Shown: one piece after another, positions 19,182-28,919 of the stretch
Position numbering within the stretch: the first letter of the stretch is position 1
Layout: every line of letters begins with the position of its first letter
Assembly (NCBI GenBank): GCA_037447605.1
Contig: CM074820.1
Location: 2,180,356-2,213,978 of the forward strand
Source of the DNA: Zygnema circumcarinatum
Lineage: Eukaryota > Streptophyta > Zygnematophyceae > Zygnematales > Zygnemataceae
Direction of reading: 5' to 3'
Length of the DNA: 33,623 nucleotides
The notes under the pieces: model-generated
What the model was told of the DNA's origin: nothing
The model's database searches: none
What the model saw: the letters and a program-made list of their open reading frames with translations, nothing else
Position numbers and translations under genes: made by a program

Positions 19182-21639
19182 ATGGCGGGCGACCCGATGA
19201 ACGCGGATGCCGTGCGGGACAAGATCTCGTCCATCACGCTTGGGACGGTCATGGCGGCCGCCGCGCGCGACTACCAGAACGTGCGTCCTCCCCCGCCCTG
19301 CAGCCCGCAAAGGTTCACAGCACCACCTTGGGCATTGTACTGCCCTAAGAAAATGTACTACCCTACTTACTGCCCTAAAGATTTCCCACCTTAGAAATGT
19401 TGCACTGACCTAAAGTATTTAGCCCCCCTACCAACTCGATGGCGGCTCACTGCGTTGAAGACAGGGGATTGGGCAAAACTAAATAAGGAAGCTGCAAGGA
19501 AAGGAAAGTGACTACCGGCAACTGAAGAGCAGTTCCGGGGTTGAGACCCCGTCCGTTCGGCCCTCTCTCTCTCTCCGCAGGAGCTTCTCGAGCAGGAGAA
19601 AAGCGCCGCAAAATCGCGCGTCACAGCGTGGGAGGAATTCGACCTCGACTCTCTTGCGGAGGTTAGGTCATTCTCCTTTTTTTTCACTTTTCTTGTTCTG
19701 AAATCTCTATATAAAAGTAGTTCATGTTGTCGTTCTGATGCTTTTTTTCTTTAATCCTTAGTTTCAATTATAATTCATATTCCCAATTTCAATTTTGAAC
19801 CTTATGGGTTTCGTCGTGCAGGATCCTGAGCTTGAAAAGCTTCACGCAAGACGAGTGTTGGAGATGCAGGTTAGCTCACTAAACGAAAACTCTAATCATC
19901 TGGAAAAAGGTAATGCATGTTTATGCCTCAATGTCAGAAGAAGATTAAGATAATGCGTATCCCTTCTCCTCTTTCTCCCCCTTCTTCCCTTTTTTTGTTT
20001 GGGTTATGTTGGGCTGCATGTCATTGAAAGGGCTGTGCCTCGTTCAGTGTGTGTGCTATCTTGTAAACACATTGTTCCCTTTTGATGTTTCCTGCGGATT
20101 CAGAAAGAGGTGGAGAAAAGGCAACGGCTGCAGCAAAAGGGGCATGGAGAGTATAGACAAGTGCGTCTTCTCACACAAAAAAAAACAAACAAAAGAATAG
20201 CCCTCCAGGTGTGCATCGTTAGGGACGTTTCTTTAATGTCCAAAATCACTCAATCGAATGCATGCATGATGTACTGTGTCGTGCATATGGCTGTGTTGTG
20301 TTTGTTCCCAAACATGAACGATATTGTAGTTATGTCTGTGTGCTTATCTTTGAAGCAGCTTAAAAATTAATGTAAGTCCTTTTAGAAGATCGCTACTGTA
20401 CAAATATTTTAGTCAGAAAGGGCCGAATGAGACGGTGTGGGAAGTGATGTACTGCATTTTTTTGCTCAATTTTGTGCTGTTTCTATGTTGGAGGTAACAG
20501 ATTACGGAGGAGGAATTTCTTGGAGAGGTCACTGGAAGTGATAGAGTTGTGGTTCACTTTTTTCATAAAGAGTTTCTGCGTTGCAAGTGAGGAAACCGTC
20601 TAAGCTACTCCCCTCTCTCTCTCTCTCTCTCTCTCTCCCCCTCTCTCTCTCTTTCTCTCTCTCTCTGTCTCTCCCTCCTCCACCCTCCCCATCCTAAACA
20701 CGGATATAAACACACATCCTGAACACATCGATATCCTTTTAGCAGTTCGTAAATTTGTATTTCCAAGCATCGACAAATCGGTCTATGGCTAAAATATCTG
20801 AGCTCGTGCGATCACATGGATGCAGGATAATGGATAAGCATTTGGCGCTATTGGTCCCCAAATATTTTGATACCAAATTTGTTAAAATTGATGCTGAGGT
20901 ATGCCCTATTTTTTCCTGTCCAATGTTCTTGTACAAGTTTTGACATAATTATTGGCATTAGTGAATTACTAGTTTCTTAACTGCAATTGATTAAGTTTAA
21001 AACATTCGTTAAAACTTGAGTTTTCCTGTCGGAAAATCCCCTGTCCCCCTTTTCCCCTTTTTTTTTAGTTTGGCACGAGGTTGCAGCAATGCTTGCCACC
21101 GGAGTGTTTGGACATAATCGAGTAACGCTTGACTCGGACATGCCGCGCGTTCAGAACTGTCCATTTTTTGTGGCGAAATTGGCGATAAAAGTACTTCCCT
21201 GCGTGTTGCTGTTCAGGTACGGACGGTCTTTGCTTTCCAGTTGCTTGATGTTATTCCCGTTTTACCTTTCCCGTCGTTCATGAACTGTAATCTCTCCGTG
21301 AATGCTGACACCTCCTCATATTCATAATTTTGGGAGGTCATGAAAAGTGTGAGTTTGGATTGTCCTTTGACACCTTACATTCTTCTTTTATTCCATTTCC
21401 TTATTTTTTTTCTTACTATTTTTCTGTTTTTCTCTTGCATCGATATGTAATTGTGCAGAAGTGGAAAGACTGTAGATAGAATTGTGGGATTTCAAGATCT
21501 CGGGAGCCAAGATGACTTTCAGACGAGTGCTTTGGAGGCGCGACTTCTAAAGAACGGTAAGGAGAGGACGTTTGAGAGCTCGCGTGCCATGGAGCATCCA
21601 ATGTGCCATTTTCTTTAGGATTAAGAGACCTCTACGAAG

Positions 21640-21727
<88 letters not shown>

Positions 21728-21929
21728 GCTCTTTGCTCTCTCCCTCGCTCTCCTCTCCTCTCGTCTCCTCTCCCTCCCTCCCTCCCTCCCTCCCTCCCCC
21801 TCGTTTCCCTTCGGTTTTTGTGTGTCAGGAATCATCCTCCCCAAGAAACGAAACGATGACGACGAGAAGCCGCGAGCGTCGGCTGTGAGATCGTCGACGT
21901 GGGACACTTCGGGGTCGGACTCGGACTGA
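19182..21929 (+). CDS. TXNDC9: TXNDC9 / phosducin-like thioredoxin-fold protein, 9 exons
   Basis: Exons 19182-19280, 19581-19661, 19822-19869, 20104-20160, 20501-20586, 20826-20898, 21155-21216, 21459-21556 and 21829-21929 join to 705 bases, 234 residues (human TXNDC9 is about 226). The family modulates the CCT/TRiC chaperonin, notably in tubulin and actin folding, in the cytosol. The N-terminal third is helical and charged (EKLHARRVLEMQKEVEKRQR), ending in the family signature KGHGEYRQITEEEFLGEV. The thioredoxin-like domain (about 98-200) has VVVHFFHKEFLRCKIMDKH with a single Cys, so it lacks the CXXC redox pair as expected. It goes on with ETKFVK-like DTKFVKIDAE, FVAKLAIKVLPCVLLF and DRIVGFQDLGSQDDF. 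The tail is acidic and ends GSDSD, like the SDSDDD tail of homologues. All junctions are GT-AG and in phase. Confidence 0.95.
20612..20670 (+). repeat. (CT)n microsatellite in TXNDC9 intron 5
   Basis: CT run with small CCC and T interruptions, about 25 bases after the donor at 20587. Confidence 0.88.
21642..21723 (+). repeat. Perfect (CT)n microsatellite in TXNDC9 intron 8
   Basis: About 40 uninterrupted CT units, followed by CCCT repeats to about 21800, before the acceptor at 21827-21828. Confidence 0.93.
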
Positions 21930-22767
21930 CTTCAGGTCAACTTGATCGCGCGTACGTCTCAGAAGTCGTACTGAGTTTGAAGGCGGGAGGGAATTGGGTT
22001 GTACTTCCTAAACTATAGCAATTTCTGAACACTCAGAAAAACATCAACAGCTGTAATGTCTCAATAAATACAAGTTTCTCCCTTTTGTTTTGCTCCCTTG
22101 TTTCTCTGCTTTCTTTTGTTTTTGTTCCGAAACAACGAGTCCTTCGCCTTTTACGCCTTGAAAAGTGCAAAAAACTTCAGAAGACTCTCCTTAACTCTCA
22201 ATCTTTGAACTAAAAACTAAAAAATAGATACATACATTTATTTAAAACTAAAATCTCGCATATCATATTTCCATTTCAAAGCGAAAATAACGTTTGCTTG
22301 TCATTACTTAGGAACAAAGTAGTAAGAACTTAGTCGGCCGATATTTTGTTGTCAAAAAAATTGAACATAGAAATACAGAGTGTTTTCAGAGCATAGGAGT
22401 CTGAAGGTTTATGAGGTCCTAATACTTACTTTCACGAGCGAAGCCAACATCAGGGAGGTCGTTCCTTCCCTCAGATACACCTAAAAATCTTCTTAAGCGA
22501 TTTACCGAATCTGCTAAAAACTAAGCCTTCTTTCTCTAAACAGAGAGAGGGAGAGGCGCAAGTGGGGGGAGAGAGAGAGGCGAGAGGGAGTATAGAAAGA
22601 GAGGGCAAGGGATATTCGTAACTATGACATATTTCATGAAAAAAACGCCCTCGCATACTTTCAAAAAATCCAAATTAGTTGCGTCGTCGTTCCACGTAAA
22701 TCCGTCTAAAAGAGATTCAAACCTCCGGTTGCATTCCTAAACCCTTCAAGTCTGACTCCGAAACTCG
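21930..22767. other. Convergent intergenic region, TXNDC9 and transporter
   Basis: AT-richer sequence between two stop codons. Apart from the AATAAA at 22063 and a short GA-rich patch at 22542-22605 nothing is recognised. It should hold both 3' UTRs. Confidence 0.7.
22063..22068 (+). terminator. AATAAA polyadenylation signal, TXNDC9
   Basis: Canonical AATAAA 134 bases after the TXNDC9 stop. A TGTAA motif, the signal used in green algae, lies just upstream at 22052-22056, so either could be the working signal. Confidence 0.5.
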
Positions 22768-25165
22768 TCATTTCTCGGTGGTTTTTAGCAAAGCCATTTC
22801 TTCGTCATTCCTTTGCCCCTCTGGTTCCCTTGGAGGTGCCTGAGATCTCATGTCCTGGTGGGAGAATAAAAGAAAACAATGCAAAGCTTCGGAATACGTT
22901 CAGTGTCCAGGACATCTAGGATATTCGCGTCTCAGAACTATGATGAAAAACTTAGGGTTAAATGGATTCGAGCTAAAAAGCTAGATTCCAAAGCTCCATC
23001 TTAACTACTTACAACCAAGGCTTAGGGTCTTGGACCTATAAAATGTGAAGTTTACTTATTTTTTGGACCCTAAACTTGAACGCTTGGAGGCTAGTTTCAG
23101 GGTATTTAGTGTGGATGGAATTAAAAAGTTCGGGTTTAAACCATAGAGTTAAAGGTTGGAGGTGAGTTTAGGGTATGGAAGCGCACCTGCAGCTTGCTGT
23201 GGTTGTACCAGCACACGCCCAGGAAGGCGATGCCATAGCCGAGGAGGTTGACCGCAGACACGCGGTCCATTATGACCGACCATGAGAACGCGATCAGGAG
23301 CCAGTCCTTCACCACTCCTGCAGGGAGCGAGGGAGGGGGGGAGGGAATGAAGAAGAGGAAGGGAGGGAGGGAGGGACTGGAGGAGAGCGGAGTTCGGAGA
23401 AGGGAGGGGGAGGACGGGGAAGAGGGGGTTGGGGGGGAGGGGGGGGGGGGGGGGGNNNNNNNNNNCTAGAGAGGAGGGGGAAGAGTGTGGAGGCAAACTG
23501 CAAGCAGGGGCAGCCAGAGAAAAGGGCAGAACAAGAGCCCGAGCCCAGTGAGGAGGGGAGAGAGAGAGAGAGAGAGAGGGGGGGGAGCGATAATGATGTT
23601 TGCTACATCACTGCAAGCATTAATACACCAAATACAAACTCTTAAAGAAAATAGTCTATTTGCGCTGAAGCTTTGAACACTTTATATTCACCTGCGACAT
23701 TCATCGTCAAAGCAGAAGTTTTTCCCACAAGCAGAAAGACTGCTAAGTTCAGTGCGAACGCAACAGTGGAATTTGCGCCAAATGTGAAGAAATCAAATTT
23801 AAAGGTTTCCGCTTCCATTAAACGCGGAAGTTCCATGATGGCCCACGGAACAGATAGGAAAACAAGGCAGCATGGAGCCACATAGTACAACGTCGTGATG
23901 GGATTGAATTTAATTCCCCTCGAGGTCAAAAGAATCTGCATTTAAACAAGGTAGAACCCCAAAATTTAGAGTAGCCTCAAGCTACGCACTACTGTTCAAA
24001 AAAAAAACTCAAAGACATTTTTTGGACAAAACCAGCACAGAATGTGTAGAAAACCGTGCGGAGGAACTAACAAAAGAGAAGGAAAAAGAAAAATTGGCAC
24101 CTGAATAAGAACCAATCGTGTTGCTTCGACAGCGACAGCTCCGAGCTGTAAGCAGATTCCGGTGAGGTTGAAAACAACTTCTCCATAGGCAGCAATGGCG
24201 ACTCCTAAGGTAATGCAGATCATATTCGCCCAAGTCTGGCGTTTGTGGACTTCTTTCTTGAAAAAGATTCCGATCGAATAAACTGCAACAGGCATCAACG
24301 CCTTAAGCATCTGCAGAGTATAAAACAAGGAAAAATAAAGGGAGGGTGCGGTTTGGGGGGGGGAGGGGACTGGCATGTAAGCCCCAGTTGCTAGTTGGTA
24401 ACCCAAATAACCCGAAAAAGTGCTGCTCGTTTCAATAGGGCGGGCGGGCCGGTGGGAGAGATGAGAGAGAGTAGAGACGAAGATAATGAAAGAAGGGAGA
24501 GAGAGAGACGGAGAGAGAGGTGAGATGTTTTGTTTCTGAATTCTACCTGGATGAAGGAGACGGAAAGGTAGATGTACGCTGAGTTTGAGAACCACAAGCT
24601 GAGGGCATAGAGGGCTCCAATGGGAACCACTCCGGAGAAGTAAACTTCTCTCGGCATCTCCACCGCCTCCACCAGCCGGAAGACGCGAACGAGAAGGAAC
24701 GCGATAGAGGAGCAGAACAGCATGTGGATCATGGTGAGGCTGCAAAGGGCGGGAGAGCGGAAGAGGGAGAGAGTGAGAGGAAGAGAGAGGAGAGGGGGAG
24801 GGTGAGGGTGAGGGGAGAAGAGGGGTGCGGCAGGGGGCGGGTAGGAAGGTAGAGGGAGTGAAGTAAAGAGAGGGAGAAGGAGGGGGGGAGAAAATGGAGA
24901 TAAAAAGAGGGGAGATAGAGAGGCAGGAACAGAGAAGGAGACAGCGAGACAGAGATAAAAGAAAGAGTCAGGGTGGGAGAAGGAGGCACCTGATAGGGTA
25001 GGGCCAGTTGTAGAGGCGCGCGTCGAGGATGTACTTGTTGAAAATGATGACGGAGAAGCTCAATGCTATCCAAATACTGACGTAAAAATAGCTCAGCACA
25101 GCTGTCATGAATAACGTCTGCTTCGTCCGCTCCATTCCCATTTCCGTCTTGATGGCCTTCTCCAT
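22768..25165 (-). CDS. Sugar-phosphate/phosphate translocator-like (TPT/KVAG family) transporter, 6 exons
   Basis: Exons 25165-24990, 24739-24547, 24310-24101, 23935-23692, 23317-23187 and 22839-22768 give 1026 bases, 341 residues, close to the 340-350 of plant members. The family (DUF250/TPT within the drug/metabolite transporter superfamily) exchanges nucleotide sugars or sugar phosphates across Golgi, ER or plastid membranes; substrate cannot be told here. Conserved blocks are [104 protein letters not shown] and [18 protein letters not shown], spread over about ten membrane segments. No long transit peptide precedes the first segment, which argues against a plastid inner-membrane carrier. 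The first ATG is at 25165. The last exon could begin 15 bases earlier at 22854, in frame. A 10-N assembly gap lies in the intron before exon 5. Confidence 0.94.
23456..23465. other. Assembly gap (10 N)
   Basis: Ten N bases follow a G homopolymer-like stretch (about 23430-23455) in a transporter intron. The flanking exons are intact and in phase, so the gap does not break the gene model. Its true length is unknown. Confidence 0.99.
24741..24980 (+). repeat. GA/GGGA-rich tract in transporter intron 1
   Basis: Polypurine on the + strand, so polypyrimidine in the sense of the gene, filling the intron between its first two exons. Confidence 0.86.
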
Positions 25166-25709
25166 GCTGCGCGTCTCAGTTAGGGTTTTCAAACGCAAAA
25201 GTGAGTATGCAGACCTACGGAAATGCTCAGTGACGGGAGGAGAGAAGGAGGGAGTGGTCGTGCAGATCTACAGAAGGGAGGGCGGATGGAGAGGGAGAGG
25301 GAGAGGGAGAGAGGCTGTCAGTTTTCTGGTGCGGTCTGCGAGTTAAGGAACAGAGAATGCGGACCTGAGTGCAGGAGGGGGCGAGACAGGGAGGGCGGGA
25401 GGGAGGATAGGGAGGGAGAGGGAGAGGGCGGGCGCGGCACAATGTTACCGCCCGCACGCACGGCGCGGGAGCTCAAGCCCCGCACGTCCGTAGGGTAGGT
25501 GCCGTACCGTACGAACATGACGCAACAAAGGGCTCCCTCGCCGTCTGTGTGACGCGTACCCGCGCGGGTCCTTTCCGTATGGTACAAAATAGTACAGTAC
25601 GATAATGTACGGTAATGGATAGTACGGAGCGACCGCGGCGAGGAGAGTCCGCCTGTTCCCTTCCCCGCCCTCGCCCTCGCGCCACGTGGCGTCGCCCCGC
25701 GGGACAAGC
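25166..25709. promoter_or_regulatory. Head-to-head promoter region of transporter and Nudix genes
   Basis: The start codons face away across about 540 bases. The region holds GA-rich repeats next to the transporter (25225-25430), a GTAC-rich stretch at 25499-25626, and a G-box next to the Nudix start. Co-regulation of the two genes is an inference from the layout. Confidence 0.6.
25499..25626. repeat. GTAC-rich cluster in divergent promoter
   Basis: Contains GTACCGTACG, CGTATGGTAC, TAGTACAGTACG, TGTACGG and TAGTACGG within about 125 bases. Similar to the clusters at 4690-4941 and 14455-14577. Confidence 0.8.
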
Positions 25710-25722
25710 ATGCCACGTGGCA
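25681..25722. promoter_or_regulatory. Pair of G-box (CACGTG) palindromes
   Basis: GCCACGTGGC at 25681-25690 and TGCCACGTGGCA at 25711-25722, thirty bases apart. CACGTG is bound by bZIP and bHLH factors. The second copy overlaps the first in-frame ATG (25710), which is one reason to consider the later ATG at 25734. Confidence 0.55.
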
Positions 25723-28559
25723 GCCCCTCCGCAATGCACGCGTTCGCCGGCAACCCCCTCGCGGCGGAGAAGAGGGAGCGGCTCTCCTCCTCGGACGCGC
25801 TCGCCCTCCTCCGAGAGGGAGAGGGAGAGGGAGAGGCCCGCCCCGGCCATGGCGGAGCGCGAGTTCTTGCCATGGCGAACGGCCGACCTCTCGTAGCTTC
25901 CTCGCGCGGAATCCATGGCGGCACTACATGGCGCTTATCGTGGCAACGGGCGGGAGAACTTTCTGCGGATATTGCGAGGCTGCAGGGAGGGGGCGGAGGG
26001 ACGTTCGTGTACTTGGGGGAGCGAGAGGGAAAACCTTACTTTTGTATGGAGGTGGAGGGGGGGGAGGCGAGGGAGGAGGGAGGGTTCATGGTTTTGGAAG
26101 AGGAGGGGGAGGAAAAGGGCGGCGTGAAGGCGGGGTTTGTGGAGCTGAGGGCGCTGATGGTCGCAGCGGACTGGGCCAACCCGAGGGACATGGAGGAGCT
26201 CGCCATCGCTGGGCATGTATGTGTGCATGCGTGATTGCATGCATGGGGCCATGCATGGGGGTATGGGGCCATGCATGGGGGTATGGGCCCACGTATGGGC
26301 GCGCATGAGGGATGCAATGAGGGGATGTGGGTATTCATGCATGGATGGCAAGGGCAGGATGCATTCATGTATGCATGGGGTTATGGGGGAATGTATAAAC
26401 TATGTGTGCATGCATCCATGGATGCATAAATGGGAGGATTGATCCATGCGTACATGGACGGAGAAAGGAAAGGGTTGCATGGCTACATGGAGGAACGAAT
26501 GGGAGAGCGAGGGGCAGACGAACAGGCAAGGGGGGAGGAAGGCGATGGCGGAAAAGGGCCGGAGATGAGAGTGAGAGGGAGGGAAGAGGGTAGCGGGGGA
26601 AGGAGAGGGAGGGAGAGCGGAAGGGGAATAGCGAGAGGGAGCGGGAGAGGGAGTAGGAGAAAGATGAACAAATGAAGTGACATATTGATTCTTAAGGGGG
26701 CTTTGTTCAGGCCCGCGCCATGCTGGAGTGGCACCGGCAGACGAAGTTTTGCGGAAGATGTGGCGCGCCGATGGTTTCCATTGAGGCTGGCAACCGGCGG
26801 CAGTGTACTGATTCTAAATGCAAGTCGAAGGCATATCCACGAATTGATCCTGTGAGTGCCGTGAAGGATATTTCCTTCTAATAATGGCTTACCTTTTCTT
26901 TTTGTTGTCCCCCCTCCCTTGCTCTCTCTCACACTCTCTTTCCACTCTCTCTTTTTCTCCCTCCCTGCCCCCACTTTCCCGTCCCATTTTTTTTTATAAC
27001 TATCGTGCAATAGCAAGACAGATACTTCGGTGCAAATTTAAGGCAGAGGTTAGTTACATTGTTTCTGAAAAACTCTCCCTCTCTCTGTCACTCTCCCTCG
27101 CTCTCCCCTCTCCCTCCCTCCCTCTCACACTCGTCCCCCTTCCCTTGTCCTTCTCCCATTCCACACTTTCTTCCACGCTTTTTTCCAGGAAGTAGCCTTA
27201 GGAACTATTTTTCGTTGTTTTCATTTGAAATTTAAACCCTCAAACACCGTAACCGCAACGCTACAACGTGAGGGTGGTCAGGTAGTGATTATGCTCATTA
27301 TCGATAAAGAGAGAGACTGCGCCCTCTTAGGGAGGCAGGCTCGCTTTCTGCCGAGGATGTGGAGCTGCCTCGCTGGTTTTATGGAAGTACGCATGTCAGA
27401 TTTTCTCTCGCAATCTTTCATCATACATTTTGCATTTACATTTTCTCTCTCTTATATTTTACATCCCTTCTTCCCCCCTCTCTCCCTCTGTCTATCCCTC
27501 TCTCTCTCAGTTCTCGTCGCTAGTTCTTTTATTTGTTAGATAAAAGAGTTTGTATTCAAGCAACTTATTTGTTTGTAGTGGATTTATGTGTCCGCATGTG
27601 CCTAGCAGCCCGGTGAGAGTTTGGAGGAGGCAGTAAGGAGAGAGACACGTGAGGAGGTGGGGCTCGAAGTGGAAGAAATCATCTACCATAGCTCGCAGCC
27701 ATGGCCGGGTGAACGCTCACACTCTCTCCCTTTTTCTCTCGACTCCCTTCCTCTCTTGTTCTCTCTCTCTACTCTCTCTCTCTCCGCCTCCCTCCCCACT
27801 TCCCCCCCCTTATCTTCTTATCCCCTTATCCCCTCTCCCCCTCCCCATTCCAAACGTCTCCCTCTCCCACCCTCCCCCCCTCCCCTCCGTCTATCTCCTC
27901 TCCCCTCCTGAGCCCCTCCCTTCCTACCTCCTTCCCACACACTCTCACGAGTCCTTAGGGGGGCGGGTCCACCAGTTGGCCAAGGAAGCATGTCCTGTCA
28001 ACTGATGATCGGTTTTTTCGCTTTCGCCAAAACTTTCGACATTGTTGTCGACAAGAAGGAACTGGATGGTACGCCTCTCCTCCAAGTTTCAACTCCTTTA
28101 ATTTCCATCGGTGTGCTCTATTTCCCTCTAACCTACCGCGATTCAAAGATGTCCCCACTCTCTTCCCCCTCCTTGCAGATGCAAGGTGGCATACTCGAGG
28201 AGAAGTGAAACAAGCCTTGACATTCACCGAATACCGCGAAAACCAAGAGTCGGCCGCAATAAAGCTTTATGATTTATGCCACCAAATAAAGGGGGAGGAG
28301 GAGAGCTCACCTAGGGGAGGAGCGAAGGTGAAGCCTCCAGCCTATGTTCCCGGGCCCTACGCGATTGCGCACCATCTCATCAGCACATGGGCCAGTGTGG
28401 GTACTAGCGGAATAGTGAGTGCTTCCCCCCAGTCAGCCTCCCCGGGCATATTGAGCAAAGTTTGAAGGTGATGGAACGTCTTCCTCGCTCCCTCCCCCCC
28501 CTTCACACTCACACAAGGAATATACGAAAAGCGGCGAGTCTCAATTGCAGCCTGAGTAG
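25710..28559 (+). CDS. NUDT12: NADH pyrophosphatase (NUDT12/NPY1/NudC-type Nudix hydrolase), 7 exons
   Basis: Exons 25710-26216, 26711-26851, 27282-27386, 27609-27708, 27985-28068, 28179-28414 and 28551-28559 give 393 residues. The family cleaves NAD(P)H to NMNH and AMP, or removes NAD caps from RNA. The N-terminal domain (HAFAGNPLAAEKRE onward) is followed by a zinc ribbon with CGRC and CTDSKC (about 185-207), then AYPRIDP, the Nudix box split by an intron (GFME then PGESLEEAVRRETREEVGL), and the NADH-specific SQPWP motif. DARWHTRGEV and YAIAHHLISTW match NUDT12. After SQPWP the usual FPxSLM reads GSMSCQLM, two residues longer; this may be a real variant or a slightly wrong acceptor. No ankyrin repeats as in animal NUDT12, so it is like the fungal and plant form. 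Start 25710 is the first ATG; 25734 is equally likely. The tiny last exon (Pro-Glu-stop) is the weakest part. Confidence 0.9.
26217..26470 (+). repeat. ATGCATG-rich degenerate repeat in Nudix gene intron 1
   Basis: Many copies of GCATGCATGGGG-like units, with a clear near-duplicate of about 20 bases (GGGCCATGCATGGGGGTATG) at 26246-26287. After about 26470 the intron becomes GGGA-rich. Confidence 0.85.
26560..26668 (+). repeat. GGGAGA-rich tract in Nudix gene intron 1
   Basis: Imperfect GAGAGGGA/GGGAGCGG purine repeat before the acceptor at 26709-26710, with a short T-rich stretch between it and the exon. Confidence 0.8.
27714..27950 (+). repeat. CT/CCCCT-rich tract in Nudix gene intron 4
   Basis: Polypyrimidine sequence filling the intron between exons 27609-27708 and 27985-28068. 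Confidence 0.85.
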
Positions 28560-28919
28560 TTACACGCGCATGAATGTACATTATGCATGTATATTTTTGG
28601 AAGGCTGTATTCGATTACAAGAATACCATACATTGACGATGTGCAACAGCTACTTTGAATGCATGGATGGATGTATACATTTGTAAAAGTACAGATGTAT
28701 TGGTGCGTGGATGTGCCAATCGTCTGTACAAAAAAAAGGGCACTCTAGCTACTTCTAGGGTTCAGAGCTTTCAGAGGATTGAAAAGTGGAAACCTAGAGA
28801 ACCCAAAATATACTTTGTGCGATTGTGCCCGAGTGGTTCTCCAAGCAGAAAAGCGTAACCGACACGAGAAGACCACCGAAGCCTATACCACCCTCGAACT
28901 GTACCACCCATCTCTTGCT
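28560..28919. other. Convergent intergenic region, Nudix and glutaredoxin-DUF547 genes
   Basis: Contains AT-rich sequence with several GCATG/ATGTACA motifs at 28568-28690. No gene or clear polyadenylation signal recognised. Confidence 0.65.

Noticed and set aside
28827-28900. tRNA-like D-arm sequence (GCCCGAGTGGTT)
   Set aside because: No matching acceptor stem and no TTCRANNC T-loop at the right distance.
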